Below, one piece after another: positions 16,168 through 26,772 of a stretch of 64,000 nucleotides of DNA (its first letter is position 1; every line of letters starts with the position of its first letter). A program made the position numbers and the translations under genes. Source of the DNA: JASHVB01 sp035523995. Its GTDB lineage: Bacteria > Pseudomonadota > Alphaproteobacteria > Acetobacterales > Acetobacteraceae. A model generated the notes under the pieces. That model worked only from the letters and a program-made list of their open reading frames with translations. It was not told where the DNA came from and ran no database searches. The DNA lies in contig DATKPQ010000035.1 in the NCBI GenBank assembly GCA_035523995.1, forward strand, positions 16,889-80,888, given 5' to 3'.

Positions 16168-17466
16168 ATGGTTTTGACTAAAGAGAACGGGGCGACCGTG
16201 CTGCAGGATCGCAGGTCGAAGTTGGTTGCAAACCGGAGCATGATGTCATCGGCCCTGACGGAGGCGGACACCGCGCCCGCCGCGCCGCGCGCCGGTGCCG
16301 ATTTGCGCGCCGCACGCGACCGGCTGGGTTGGCCGATCGAGGATGTCGCCGCCGCCTTGCGCATCCGCCAACCCCATCTCGAAGCGCTCGAGGACGGTCG
16401 CATCGACCTGCTGCCGGGTAATGCCTACGCGCTCGGGTTCCTCCGGACCTATGCCAAGACACTGGGATTGGATCCCGACGAAATCGTCCGGCGCTTCAAG
16501 GCCGAGGCAAGTGAGGTGAATCGCCGCACCGAGCTGGCATTTCCCGCGCCGATGCCGGAGCGGGGTTTTCCGGCAGGCGCGGTGATCCTGCTGGGCGTGG
16601 TGCTGGCCATCGGTGCCTATGCCGGCTGGTATCGCCTGTCGGGCCAAGGCCGGTTGCCCGCCGAGACGGTGGCGCAGATCCCCCACCGCCTCGCCACGTT
16701 GGCAGATCAGGCGGTACCGCCGCTGCCAACGCCCGCCAATGCGCCGGCGTCAGCCCAGCCGCACGCGGCAGCGCTGACGCAAGCCGGCAGTGCAGCACCC
16801 GGGACCAAAGCAGTGACACCGCCGGCGGCGAGTACCGGGCAACAGACTCCCGGGGCAACGCCTCAGAGCGAGGCCATACTGAATCCCCGTACCCAGCCGC
16901 TGAATACGGCTGCATCTTCGGGACAGACACTGGCCGCCACTTATGCACCCGGCGCGGCATCCTCACCAGGCGCAGCATCCGCGGCAGGACAGCAGAACGC
17001 GGCATTCCCGCCGCCAGCCATTTCGCCGACATCCGCCGCGGCGGCATCGGTGCCGCTCGCGATCGCTCCCCTGGCGCCACCAACCACGGCAGCACAAGCG
17101 GGATCAGCGCCCGATCCGTCGCAAATCGTGCTGAAGGCCACGGCAGACGCATGGATGCAGGTTCGGGACCGCGATGGAGGCGATGTGCTGCTGAGCCGCG
17201 TCCTCCATAGCGGCGACACCTGGACAGTCCCGTCACGGCCCAACCTGGTGCTGACCACCGGGAACGCCGGAGGCACCGAGCTTATGGTGGGCGGCGTCAC
17301 AGTGCAGGTTCCCGGCGGCGCGGGCGCCGTGCGCCGCGACCTGCCACTGGATCCGAGCCTCGTCAAAGACGGCTTCGCCCAGCTTACGACGCCGGCAGTG
17401 CCGGGCGGTGGATCCGCAGCGCCACACGCAGGACAGGCCAGCGCGCCGAATTCGCCCGGCCAGTAG
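16168..17466 (+). CDS. RodZ-like helix-turn-helix membrane protein
   Basis: The 432-residue protein has a cytoplasmic HTH_25-type domain at about residues 45-110 (GADLRAARDRLGWPIEDVAAALRIR is its start, then LEDGRIDLLPGNAYALGFLRTYA), one membrane segment (AVILLGVVLAIGAYAGWY, about 135-155), a long Ala/Pro/Thr/Ser-rich linker, and a C-terminal DUF4115-type beta domain (about 305-415, with VQVPGGAGAVRRDLPLDPSL). This is the RodZ layout; RodZ links MreB to the cell-wall machinery and shapes rods. The long linker would cross the periplasm. It precedes ispG, the usual arrangement in alphaproteobacteria. ATGs at 16240/16243 are possible shorter starts. Confidence 0.85.
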   Translation: MVLTKENGATVLQDRRSKLVANRSMMSSALTEADTAPAAPRAGADLRAARDRLGWPIEDVAAALRIRQPHLEALEDGRIDLLPGNAYALGFLRTYAKTLGLDPDEIVRRFKAEASEVNRRTELAFPAPMPERGFPAGAVILLGVVLAIGAYAGWYRLSGQGRLPAETVAQIPHRLATLADQAVPPLPTPANAPASAQPHAAALTQAGSAAPGTKAVTPPAASTGQQTPGATPQSEAILNPRTQPLNTAASSGQTLAATYAPGAASSPGAASAAGQQNAAFPPPAISPTSAAAASVPLAIAPLAPPTTAAQAGSAPDPSQIVLKATADAWMQVRDRDGGDVLLSRVLHSGDTWTVPSRPNLVLTTGNAGGTELMVGGVTVQVPGGAGAVRRDLPLDPSLVKDGFAQLTTPAVPGGGSAAPHAGQASAPNSPGQ

Positions 17467-17554
17467 CGGCGCGGACCGAAAATCCCCATGCTATGGGGCG
17501 CGTGCCCGGTTGGCGCGGCGGCGGGCGCGGTTGCATGCAACGGAGAGGAATCCG

Positions 17555-18685
17555 ATGAGCTATCGTCCCTACCAGCAGATCAACCGGCGTAAGTCTCGCC
17601 GTGTCTATGTCGGCAAGGTGCCGGTGGGCGACGGCGCACCGATCACCGTGCAGACCATGACCAACACGCTGACCACCGACGTCACGGGCACCGTGGCGCA
17701 GATCCGCCGCGCGGAACTCGCCGGCGTCGACATCGTACGCGTGTCCTGCCCCGACCAGCCGAGCTCACTGGCGCTGAAGGAGATCGTGCACGAGGTCAAC
17801 GTGCCGATCGTCGCCGACATCCATTTCCACTACAAGCGCGCTATCGAAGCGGCGGATAGCGGCGCCGCCTGCCTGCGCATCAACCCCGGCAATATCGGCA
17901 GCGACGAGCGGGTGAAGGAGGTCATCAAGGCCGCCCGCGACCACGGGTGCTCTATGCGTATCGGCGTGAACGCAGGCTCGCTGGAGAAGCATCTGCTGGA
18001 GAAATACGGCGAGCCCAATCCCGAGGCCCTCGTGGAAAGCGCGCTGTACCATGCCAACATCCTCCAGCAGCACGACTTCCACGATTTCAAGATCAGCGTG
18101 AAGGCGTCGGACGTGTTTCTGGCGGTGGCGGCGTATCAGCAACTGGCAGAAGTTTGCGACCATCCGCTGCATATCGGCATTACCGAAGCGGGCGGCCGGC
18201 GCATGGGCACGGTAAAGTCCTCGATCGGACTGGGTTCCCTGCTCTGGGCCGGCATTGGCGACACACTGCGAGTGTCGCTGTCCGATGAGCCAGAGGAGGA
18301 AGTGCGGGTCGGTTGGGACTTGCTCAAGGCGTTGGGCATCCGCCATCGCGGGGTAAAGGTGATCTCGTGCCCCTCCTGTGCGCGGCAGGGCTTCAACGTG
18401 ATCGACACGGTGCGAACCTTGGAGGAGCGGCTCGGGCATATCGAAACGCCAATCACGCTTTCCATCATCGGCTGCGTGGTGAACGGCCCGGGCGAGGCGC
18501 TGATGACTGATCTGGGCGTAACCGGTGGCGGTGCCGGGCGGCACATGGTGTACCGCGCGGGCAAAACCGACCACACGATCGCCGCGGGCGACATGGTGGA
18601 CCACATCGTCGAACTGGTTGAGGCTAAAGCCGCGGAACTACGGGCCGCGAACGAGGCGGAGCCGGAGAAGGTGGCGGCGGAATAA
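17555..18685 (+). CDS. ispG: IspG, 4-hydroxy-3-methylbut-2-en-1-yl diphosphate synthase
   Basis: IspG is the iron-sulfur enzyme of the MEP isoprenoid pathway that reductively opens MEcPP to HMBPP. The 376-residue protein begins YRPYQQINRRKSRRVYVG, contains VQTMTNTLTTDV and DIVRVSCPD, and has the cluster cysteines in ISCPSCARQGFNV and the later SIIGCVVNGPGEA. GGAGAGGA lies 5 bases before the ATG at 17555; the frame is open 49 codons further upstream into the RodZ-like gene, but this start matches the family. Isoprenoid supply also serves the hopanoid cyclase encoded at 59.5 kb. Confidence 0.96.
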   Translation: MSYRPYQQINRRKSRRVYVGKVPVGDGAPITVQTMTNTLTTDVTGTVAQIRRAELAGVDIVRVSCPDQPSSLALKEIVHEVNVPIVADIHFHYKRAIEAADSGAACLRINPGNIGSDERVKEVIKAARDHGCSMRIGVNAGSLEKHLLEKYGEPNPEALVESALYHANILQQHDFHDFKISVKASDVFLAVAAYQQLAEVCDHPLHIGITEAGGRRMGTVKSSIGLGSLLWAGIGDTLRVSLSDEPEEEVRVGWDLLKALGIRHRGVKVISCPSCARQGFNVIDTVRTLEERLGHIETPITLSIIGCVVNGPGEALMTDLGVTGGGAGRHMVYRAGKTDHTIAAGDMVDHIVELVEAKAAELRAANEAEPEKVAAE

Positions 18686-18790
18686 CCCCGCGGCATCCTG
18701 GAGACACGTCTGGACAGCAAGTCTGTCAGAGCATGCGGCTTCAACGCAGGTTGATGGAGCAAGCGCCGCACCTTGCGGCGCACCGCTCGA

Positions 18791-19103
18791 CATCAGCGAA
18801 CACCATGCGGCGATCGTGCTGTCTGCGCTGCGCTAATCCCTACCGGCAGGAGCAAGAATCTTCGTATCCAGCTCGCGCGCGCATGGCGGGGCACGGCGCT
18901 TTTCCGATCTCGACCTGGCCCTGACATGGGACCGACCGCGCGGGCTGCGGGCGACCGGCCAGATTGCCGAAGCTCTTTCGGAATCTGACCTGCCACACAA
19001 GGTGGATATCCTCGATCGTGCGCCAGTCGACCCTGCATTTCGCGCGAGGATCGCGAACGATCTGGTACCATTCCCGATCGGTGCCACCGCTGCTGCCGCA
19101 TGA
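18791..19103 (+). pseudogene. Nucleotidyltransferase (MNT-type) remnant with an internal stop
   Basis: The frame reads LDISEHHAAIVLSALR, then a TAA stop (18834-18836), then SLPAGARIFVSSSRAHGGAR, RFSDLDLALTWDR and QIAEALSESDLPHKVDIL to a TGA at 19101-19103. This is the small nucleotidyltransferase fold (hG-G-S-x-A-x-G then D-x-D), as in MntA/minimal nucleotidyltransferases. The usual glycine-serine motif FGSRARG appears as VSSSRAHG, and the TAA would be CAA with one base change. No start codon lies between the stop and the active-site region. I see no HEPN-domain or other partner gene in the 458-bp gap between ispG and dnaJ, so it appears decayed. Confidence 0.7.
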
Positions 19104-19143
19104 TGCGACGATAACCAGGCCCGACACTGGTTGATCCCTGACG

Positions 19144-20289
19144 CTACCCCCTCCCGCCTTCAAAAAACTCCTTCACCTTGGCGAAAAAGCCCTCATGCTC
19201 CGGGCTGCCCTTGGCATGCTTCTCCGACTCGGCCTCGAATTCCTCCATCAACTCACGCTGCCGGCGGGTCAGGTTCTGCGGCGTCTCCACGGCGACCTGG
19301 ATATACATGTCACCCCGCGCCGCGCTGCGGAGTACCGAAAACCCCTTGCTGCGCAGCCTGAACTGGTCACCCGTCTGCGTGCCGGGCGGGATCTTCACCT
19401 TGGCGCGGCTGCCGTCGATCACCGGCACTTCCACGTCGGCGCCGAGCGCCGCCTGGCTCATCCGCAGCGGCACGCGCATCAGGATGTTGGCGCCGTCCCG
19501 CTGGAAGAACGGATGCGCCCGCACCGCGACATGCACGTAGAGATCGCCGGGCGACGCTCCCTGCCCTCCTGCCTCGCCCTCGCCGGCGAGCCGGATGCGT
19601 GTGCCGTCTTCCACACCCGCCGGGATCGCCACCTGCAGGCTGCGCTCGCGCTGCACCGTCGCGGCACCGTGGCACACGCGGCACGGATTGCGGATCACCC
19701 GGCCCTGGCCGCCACAGGTCGCGCAGGTCCGCTCAATCAGGAAGAAGCCCTGCTGCATGCGCGTCTTGCCGCTGCCGTGGCAGGTGGGGCAGGTATCGGC
19801 ACCACGCGACTTGTCCTCGGACCCCGTGCCGTTGCACGCCTCGCACGCCACCCGCGTCGGCACGCGCAGGTTTACCTTGGTCCCGGCGAAGGCGTCCACC
19901 AGGTCGATCTCCACGGCCTGCCGGATGTCGGCACCCGCGCGTTGCCGCGGCCCGCCAGCCCGACGGCCCACGAAGTCGCCGAACATCTGGTCGAAGATAT
20001 CGTTCAGCCCGCCACCGGCACCGAAATCGAAGCCGCCCTGGAAACCACCTGGCCCACCTTGCTCGAACGCCGCATGGCCATAGCGGTCATACGCCGCGCG
20101 CTTCTGATCGTCCTTCAGGACGTCGTAGGCCTCGTTGACCTCCTTGAATCTGGACTCGGCCTGCTTGTCCCCTGGATTGCGATCCGGGTGGAACTGCATC
20201 GCGAGCTTGCGGTAGGCCTTCTTGATGTCGTCGGCGCCAGCCTCTCGCGCTACTCCCAGCGTGGCGTAGTAGTCCTGCTTCGCCGCCAT
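19144..20289 (-). CDS. dnaJ: DnaJ, Hsp40 co-chaperone
   Basis: DnaJ delivers unfolded proteins to DnaK and stimulates its ATPase. The 381-residue protein has the J domain (about 1-70) with the HPD motif in FHPDRNPGDK, a Gly/Phe-rich stretch (GGPGGFQGGFDFGAGGG), four zinc-binding CxxCxGxG repeats (CEACNGTG, CPTCHGSG, CATCGGQG, CRVCHGAA) around residues 145-215, and the C-terminal substrate domains. The last repeat lacks the usual final glycines. GAGGAAAAAGG precedes the ATG. It is downstream of dnaK, separated by 162 bases holding a strong intrinsic terminator. Confidence 0.97.
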   Translation of the reverse strand: MAAKQDYYATLGVAREAGADDIKKAYRKLAMQFHPDRNPGDKQAESRFKEVNEAYDVLKDDQKRAAYDRYGHAAFEQGGPGGFQGGFDFGAGGGLNDIFDQMFGDFVGRRAGGPRQRAGADIRQAVEIDLVDAFAGTKVNLRVPTRVACEACNGTGSEDKSRGADTCPTCHGSGKTRMQQGFFLIERTCATCGGQGRVIRNPCRVCHGAATVQRERSLQVAIPAGVEDGTRIRLAGEGEAGGQGASPGDLYVHVAVRAHPFFQRDGANILMRVPLRMSQAALGADVEVPVIDGSRAKVKIPPGTQTGDQFRLRSKGFSVLRSAARGDMYIQVAVETPQNLTRRQRELMEEFEAESEKHAKGSPEHEGFFAKVKEFFEGGRG

Positions 20290-20380
20290 CCTTTTTCCTC
20301 TGAGATCCCCACCTGGCTCAGCGCGCCCCGCTGGTCCGCACCGCGGCCCAGCCCCGCATAGCGGGAGCGGTGGGTAAATT

Positions 20381-20426
20381 CCAAAACAAAATCGCGCCCG
20401 CCTTCACGCGGAAGAGCGGGCGCGAT
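20381..20426 (-). terminator. Intrinsic terminator between dnaK and dnaJ
   Basis: Read on the minus strand, ATCGCGCCCGC (20426-20416) and GCGGGCGCGAT (20401-20391) form an 11-bp perfect stem with a 14-nt loop, followed by TTTGTTTT (20390-20383). It lies just after the dnaK stop and should end or attenuate transcription before dnaJ. Confidence 0.85.
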
Positions 20427-20451
20427 CCCTCGCATCCTGTGCCGGCCCAGA

Positions 20452-22407
<1,956 letters not shown>

Positions 22408-22488
22408 AGAGTTTGGCTCCTTTCAGCGGATCCGGGCGGCCCGAAGCACCGCGCGGGTCCCTTTGGTGGGCAAATGTCACAGGCATGT

Positions 22489-22513
22489 ATGGGGGTGCCA
22501 CGGCTCGGGCAAG
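22489..22513 (-). promoter_or_regulatory. Candidate RpoH (sigma-32-type) promoter for dnaK
   Basis: On the minus strand CTTGCC (22513-22508), a 13-nt spacer and CCCCAT (22494-22489, followed by ACA) match the heat-shock consensus CTTGAA-N13-17-CCCCAT closely. Transcription would start near 22480, leaving a leader of about 70 bases before the dnaK ATG at 22407. Confidence 0.55.
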
Positions 22514-22583
22514 GGCTACCCCGTGATTTTCGTCCACCCCAGGAAACGGTTTTCCCAGGGATTGTGCTCGGCGCTCCCGTGCT

Positions 22584-23261
22584 TCAAGCCGTTGTGTCCA
22601 ATTTCGCCCCGCCGCCGGCACCAGCGGCAGCCAGCTCCGCTGGCGGCGCCTTGGCAACCACGACCATGGCCGGCCGCAACAGCCGGCCGTTCAGCGTCCA
22701 GGCCGGGCTCCAGGCGTGCATCACCGTCCCGGGCTGATGGACCTCGCTCTCTTGCTCCGCCATCGCCTGGTGCAGCTTCGGATCGAATGGCTTGCCCGTC
22801 GGATCCTCACGCCTGATACCGTTGCGTTCCAGGATGGCATGGAAGCCGCGTTCCAAGCCCTCGAGCCCCTCGCGCAGCTTGGCAACGATCTCGGGTTGGC
22901 TCGGCTCGGCCGACGGCAGGCTGTCGATGCCCCGGCGCAGGTTGTCCGCCGCCTCCACCACATCCGCGGCGAATTTCTGCACCGCATATTGCCGCGTCTC
23001 GTCCACCTCCCGGCGGGAACGCGCGCGGACGTTGGCGATCTCCGCCTCGGACCGCATCCAGCGGTCCTTCAGCTCTGCCGCCTCCGCCTCCAGCTCGGCG
23101 ATCCGGGTGGTGGCCGCATTCATGACCGCGTCCTGCGACAACGGCGCATTCTGGTTCGCGGCGTCCGTCCGAGAGGAATCCGCTTCAGTCGCCTGGCTTG
23201 GTTCGGAGCATTGCGGCGGTGTCGGATCCTGCATCTTTCCGTGTTCTGTTTCGATGTTCAT
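22584..23261 (-). CDS. grpE: GrpE, DnaK nucleotide exchange factor
   Basis: GrpE releases ADP from DnaK and acts as a thermosensor. The 225-residue protein has an acidic, low-complexity N-terminus, a long helix (about 50-110; ELEAEAAELKDRWMRSEAEI), and the C-terminal beta domain with GIRREDPTGKPFDPKLHQA and GTVMHAWSPAWTLNGRLLRPAMV, the conserved family ending. The tail GAKLDTTA is slightly longer than usual. The ATG at 23261 has a weak ribosome binding site; the ATG at 23234 (residue 10), preceded by GGAAAG, is a possible true start. dnaK begins 176 bases downstream. Confidence 0.94.
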   Translation of the reverse strand: MNIETEHGKMQDPTPPQCSEPSQATEADSSRTDAANQNAPLSQDAVMNAATTRIAELEAEAAELKDRWMRSEAEIANVRARSRREVDETRQYAVQKFAADVVEAADNLRRGIDSLPSAEPSQPEIVAKLREGLEGLERGFHAILERNGIRREDPTGKPFDPKLHQAMAEQESEVHQPGTVMHAWSPAWTLNGRLLRPAMVVVAKAPPAELAAAGAGGGAKLDTTA

Positions 23262-23399
23262 GAGCGCTCAGTTAGGGCGGCGACACGTTTCGGACAAGCG
23301 GTCCCGCCGTGCCACGTTGGCGTACGCCGGCAGCCTACCGGAAGAAAATGAAAATACGGTTTACGACCCACCCGACCACGCGATGCCAGCGTACAGGTA

Positions 23400-24137
23400 A
23401 TTGGATGCCGTCGAGGGCGAGCCCCCAACGCATGCGTCATGAAATCCGGCGCTTCCCGCCCCTGCGCGCGCTCGGCCGGGCGGCCAGGCCACACCCGCAC
23501 CACGTCCGGTGCCGCACCGCCGGTCGCGCATGCGTCGCAGGCGATCACGCCGGTTCCGCTGCTGCGCTTGTGCCCGGCGAAGGTGGAGCATGTCCACGGC
23601 CCCGGGAGCGTCAGCCAGAAATGGAACCCAGCCGGATCTGTGCCAAGCGCATGGCCGGCACGCATCCCGGCCACCAGCGCCCGCTGCGCCGCCGATTGCG
23701 CCCGCACCGCCGAGAGCAATGCGTCGCCAGCCGCCCCCTCCTCGTTAATGTCGCCCCTCCTCGTCAATCGGGAGGCCAGTCAGGGTCAGGCCGGGTTGGA
23801 GGGTGAACGCGCGGGCACCGGGATAAGTGATGTCTGCTGACAGCACCACATCGCCAGGACGCGCCAGGCGAAAAATGCCTTGCAAGGCCGGAAGCGCGTC
23901 GGGGCAGATGAACATGCGATCCTGCTGCGGCACCAGGCCGCGGCGGCTGAGCCAGGCCGAGGCGGCTTCCTGGTCTGCCGCAATGCCCGCGAAATCCTGG
24001 TAGCGCATCAGCACCACGAGGTCGCGGCTGAGCGCCGCCCAGCCATCCCGCGTGCGATCGAGCAATTCAGGGTCGTCCGGCTCGGGCGGCAGATGCAACG
24101 CGGATGAAGGACGTCGCGCACGATCAGGCGACCGCAC
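23400..24137 (-). pseudogene. Remnant of a MocR-type (GntR/aminotransferase) regulator
   Basis: Read on the minus strand, one frame (from 24137) gives DLVVLMRYQDFAGIAADQEA, LSRRGLVPQQDRMFICPDAL and RPGDVVLSADITYPGARAF up to GLPIDEEG, which is the start of a MocR aminotransferase-like domain. A second frame then gives LLSAVRAQSAAQRALVAGM and GPWTCSTFAGHKRSSGTGVI, the C-terminal part of the same domain, followed by a further frameshift near 23440. The N-terminal HTH domain and the whole PLP-lysine region are missing. The internal junction falls at two near-identical 17-bp copies (23733-23767). The gene is dead; PLP binding and DNA binding are both lost. Confidence 0.75.
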
Positions 24138-26772
24138 CTGTCTCCTTCAGGCAATGTGGTGCAACGGAATCATGTTGTGTAACAGAATAGGGTACGGTTC
24201 CGCCGACCACGACCGCGACCATCAATTCGTCGCCCTCCATGGGAAGGGCAGCGCTTCCATCAGTCCAGCGCCACATTGTGGCGTTGTCGCGCTCAACTGC
24301 CCACCAGCCATCCACCAGTCGCGGATCATCCAACGCGATCTCGCTACACTGTGCGTCGCGCCAGACGACGATTCGCCGTATCGCTACGCCCAACTTGCGA
24401 ACATCATCGACCCACGGCCGTATATCCGAAGGCACGGCGCTGCGAGAAACGAGCCGGGCATCAAGGTGACTGCGCGGAAGCACAAATTGATATCGGTTTG
24501 CCACGTGATGGACTGGCCTGAAATCCCTGCCGCCGATGCGAATGCAAAGCATCGGATCGTGCGTGACCGCTACCACTCGCGGAGGAAACCCCAGCATCTC
24601 TGCGCGTGCGGCAAGCGAATGCCATAGTGGCTCCACCCGCTCCGCATCACAAACAAACGGCACGCAGGACTCCGTTTCGCGCCGCGCCTGATCGTTCCCA
24701 TCTTCCAGGTACGGGTGCAGCAAAAGGGATGCTCCGCCGTTCTCGAACATGTGGCGGTTGCCTGTGTCGAGATAGGACTCCGCCGCCAATCCCTCGGCCA
24801 GCAATATGTCGTGCCGCGATAGCTCAACATGGTAATAAGTCACTGCGTTCAACTGTATCTGTCTGATGGTCGACCCATTGACCAGAAGTTTGATCGGGAT
24901 CAACCCGCCCTGCATGTAGACCGCGTGGTCGGGCGACAACCAAAGATCCCGGCGTGGCAAACTTTCGCCGAATGCGCCGGCTCCGACGCGAACCGGCCAG
25001 ACCTGGCGCGGATCCGGATGTCGGGAACAATCGATGCGGCGGTACCCGATCCAGCGAATCGGATACGACGCACCCGACACGGTCGTCACGTGGTCGCCCG
25101 CCGTCAGATGCTCGACCGCGATCTCGCCCCGATCGGTCAGGATCAAGGTGCCGGAAGCGAAGCAGGCAGATGCAAAGCTGAAATCGCTGGCTTGCAGGTT
25201 GAGGCTTCCGGCCATCTCGATTTCGAAGTCGGCACCGCCGGCGCTGGTGACGTCGCCTTCGACGAAGGTCAAGGTGCCTGACGTGAAATAATCGACCTGG
25301 CCGGGGGCGGTGAGCGGCGCGGTGCCAACGAAGGTGAGTGGGTGGCCCGCTTTCGCGAACGCGGAAAAATCGAGCTTGTCGGTACCGGGCTTGAAATCGC
25401 CAATATAGTCGGTGCCGTTTGGGTTGTTGACCGGCGCCGTGCCGGGCGCGAACACGAAAGAGTTAGCGCCGGTGCCGCCATACATCGTGTCGATGCCTGC
25501 GCCGGCAACCAGTGTGTTGCCGCCGCTGCCGCCAACGATGTAGTCGTTGCCCGAGCCGGCGATCAGAGTGTTCGAATCAACGCCGTCGCCGAATATGCTG
25601 TCATTCTGGTCGTTGCCGGTCCCGGTGAGGCCGCTGCCGTAGAGTTGCAGCGTATCGACGTTTTTCGGCAGCGTAAAACTTACCCCGGTGGCATAGAGCG
25701 CGTTATTGCCCGTGGTGTAGGCGTCCTCGACGCTGGTCTGATCGCTGTAGACATAGAAGCTGTCGTTGCCCGCGCCCCCTATGAGAATATTGGTGCCGGG
25801 ACCGCCGTACAGATTCGTGGTGCCGGAGCCGGCATACAGTGTGTTGTTGCCGTCCAGACCGAACAAGCTGATGGTGCCGCTGGTGGCGACGGTGCCGCCG
25901 TAATCGTAGCCGTAGATGATGTCGTTGACCGAGGTGCCATGGATGGTTTCGTCGGCGGATACGGCTGTCTGAGTGAGGGTGTCGGTGGTGGCGTCCCAGG
26001 TCCAGCTTGACACCGAATTGACGCCGGAGGCGGACACGGGTTCAACGCCGCCGGTGCCGGCGGGGCCATAGAGGTCGGCGGCCGCGAGCTTATCGAGCGT
26101 GAAGAGGCTGGAATTGGTCTCGTTTTTGGCGTCTCCGGTCTCCGACATGATAGTCAGAGTGGCACTGTTCTCCATCGGGTCGAGCACATGGTTGTGGTCG
26201 ACGCCGTCAGCGGTGTAGACCTGCTGATCGGGGTGCTTCATGCCAATGGCATGGCCGATTTCGTGCAGCAGGGTGCCGAGATCCACCGTGCCGTTGTTGA
26301 TGTAATCCTCGTTCATGAACACCGCGCCGGCAGGACTCAGGTCGCTGGTGAAGCCGTAACCCGAGCTGGCGTTGCCGGTGAGATAACTCCAATCGCCGAA
26401 CGGATAGAAACCGATGCCGCCGGCGCTCTGATAGTCGCCGTTCGACGAAGCCGTGGTTGTGGTACTGAAATCGACGTTGGCGAACGTGATGTCGCCCTCA
26501 CCCGGCGGCACCTCGATGAAGACGATGCCGGACGCGGCAGCCCATTGCCCAAGTGCCGCGAGCGCCTCCGCTTGCTCGGCCGAAGTGAACGAGGTGAAGC
26601 TGGCGATCGTCGCGGGCGTGAACCCGCCAATCGACTCGTCGTAAGCGGGCAGCGAGGTCGGGAAGGAGAAGGTGACGATGACGGGCGCGCCTGCGGTGTC
26701 CAGCCCGTTCCACGAGTTGCCGCTCTCGATGGCGGTGGGGTCATCGTTGGCGACAACAACGGTGTCCGACAT
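24124..26772 (-). CDS. Secreted matrixin/serralysin-like metalloprotease with RTX-type repeats and Hint domain
   Basis: The 882-residue protein has three parts. Residues about 30-240 are a metalloprotease with the zinc site HEIGHAIGMKH (170-180) and a Met-turn at TIMSE (208-211). Residues about 275-530 carry RTX-like glycine-aspartate repeats (IGGAGNDSF, IAGSGND, GAGIDTMYGGTGAN) and end in a DYIGDFKPGTDKLDFS segment typical of type I secreted proteins. Residues 535-690 form a Hint_2 domain starting CFASGTLILTDRGEI (Cys537), with LSPDHAVYM; a further 190 residues follow. There is no Sec signal peptide, fitting type I secretion, but no secretion genes are nearby. GAGGAG precedes the ATG. It interrupts the hrcA-grpE neighbourhood. 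Confidence 0.85.
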   Translation of the reverse strand: MSDTVVVANDDPTAIESGNSWNGLDTAGAPVIVTFSFPTSLPAYDESIGGFTPATIASFTSFTSAEQAEALAALGQWAAASGIVFIEVPPGEGDITFANVDFSTTTTASSNGDYQSAGGIGFYPFGDWSYLTGNASSGYGFTSDLSPAGAVFMNEDYINNGTVDLGTLLHEIGHAIGMKHPDQQVYTADGVDHNHVLDPMENSATLTIMSETGDAKNETNSSLFTLDKLAAADLYGPAGTGGVEPVSASGVNSVSSWTWDATTDTLTQTAVSADETIHGTSVNDIIYGYDYGGTVATSGTISLFGLDGNNTLYAGSGTTNLYGGPGTNILIGGAGNDSFYVYSDQTSVEDAYTTGNNALYATGVSFTLPKNVDTLQLYGSGLTGTGNDQNDSIFGDGVDSNTLIAGSGNDYIVGGSGGNTLVAGAGIDTMYGGTGANSFVFAPGTAPVNNPNGTDYIGDFKPGTDKLDFSAFAKAGHPLTFVGTAPLTAPGQVDYFTSGTLTFVEGDVTSAGGADFEIEMAGSLNLQASDFSFASACFASGTLILTDRGEIAVEHLTAGDHVTTVSGASYPIRWIGYRRIDCSRHPDPRQVWPVRVGAGAFGESLPRRDLWLSPDHAVYMQGGLIPIKLLVNGSTIRQIQLNAVTYYHVELSRHDILLAEGLAAESYLDTGNRHMFENGGASLLLHPYLEDGNDQARRETESCVPFVCDAERVEPLWHSLAARAEMLGFPPRVVAVTHDPMLCIRIGGRDFRPVHHVANRYQFVLPRSHLDARLVSRSAVPSDIRPWVDDVRKLGVAIRRIVVWRDAQCSEIALDDPRLVDGWWAVERDNATMWRWTDGSAALPMEGDELMVAVVVGGTVPYSVTQHDSVAPHCLKETGAVA

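Noticed and set aside
23262..23400. CIRCE operator or heat-shock promoter upstream of grpE
   Set aside because: No matching inverted repeat or sigma-32 hexamers were found in this interval.
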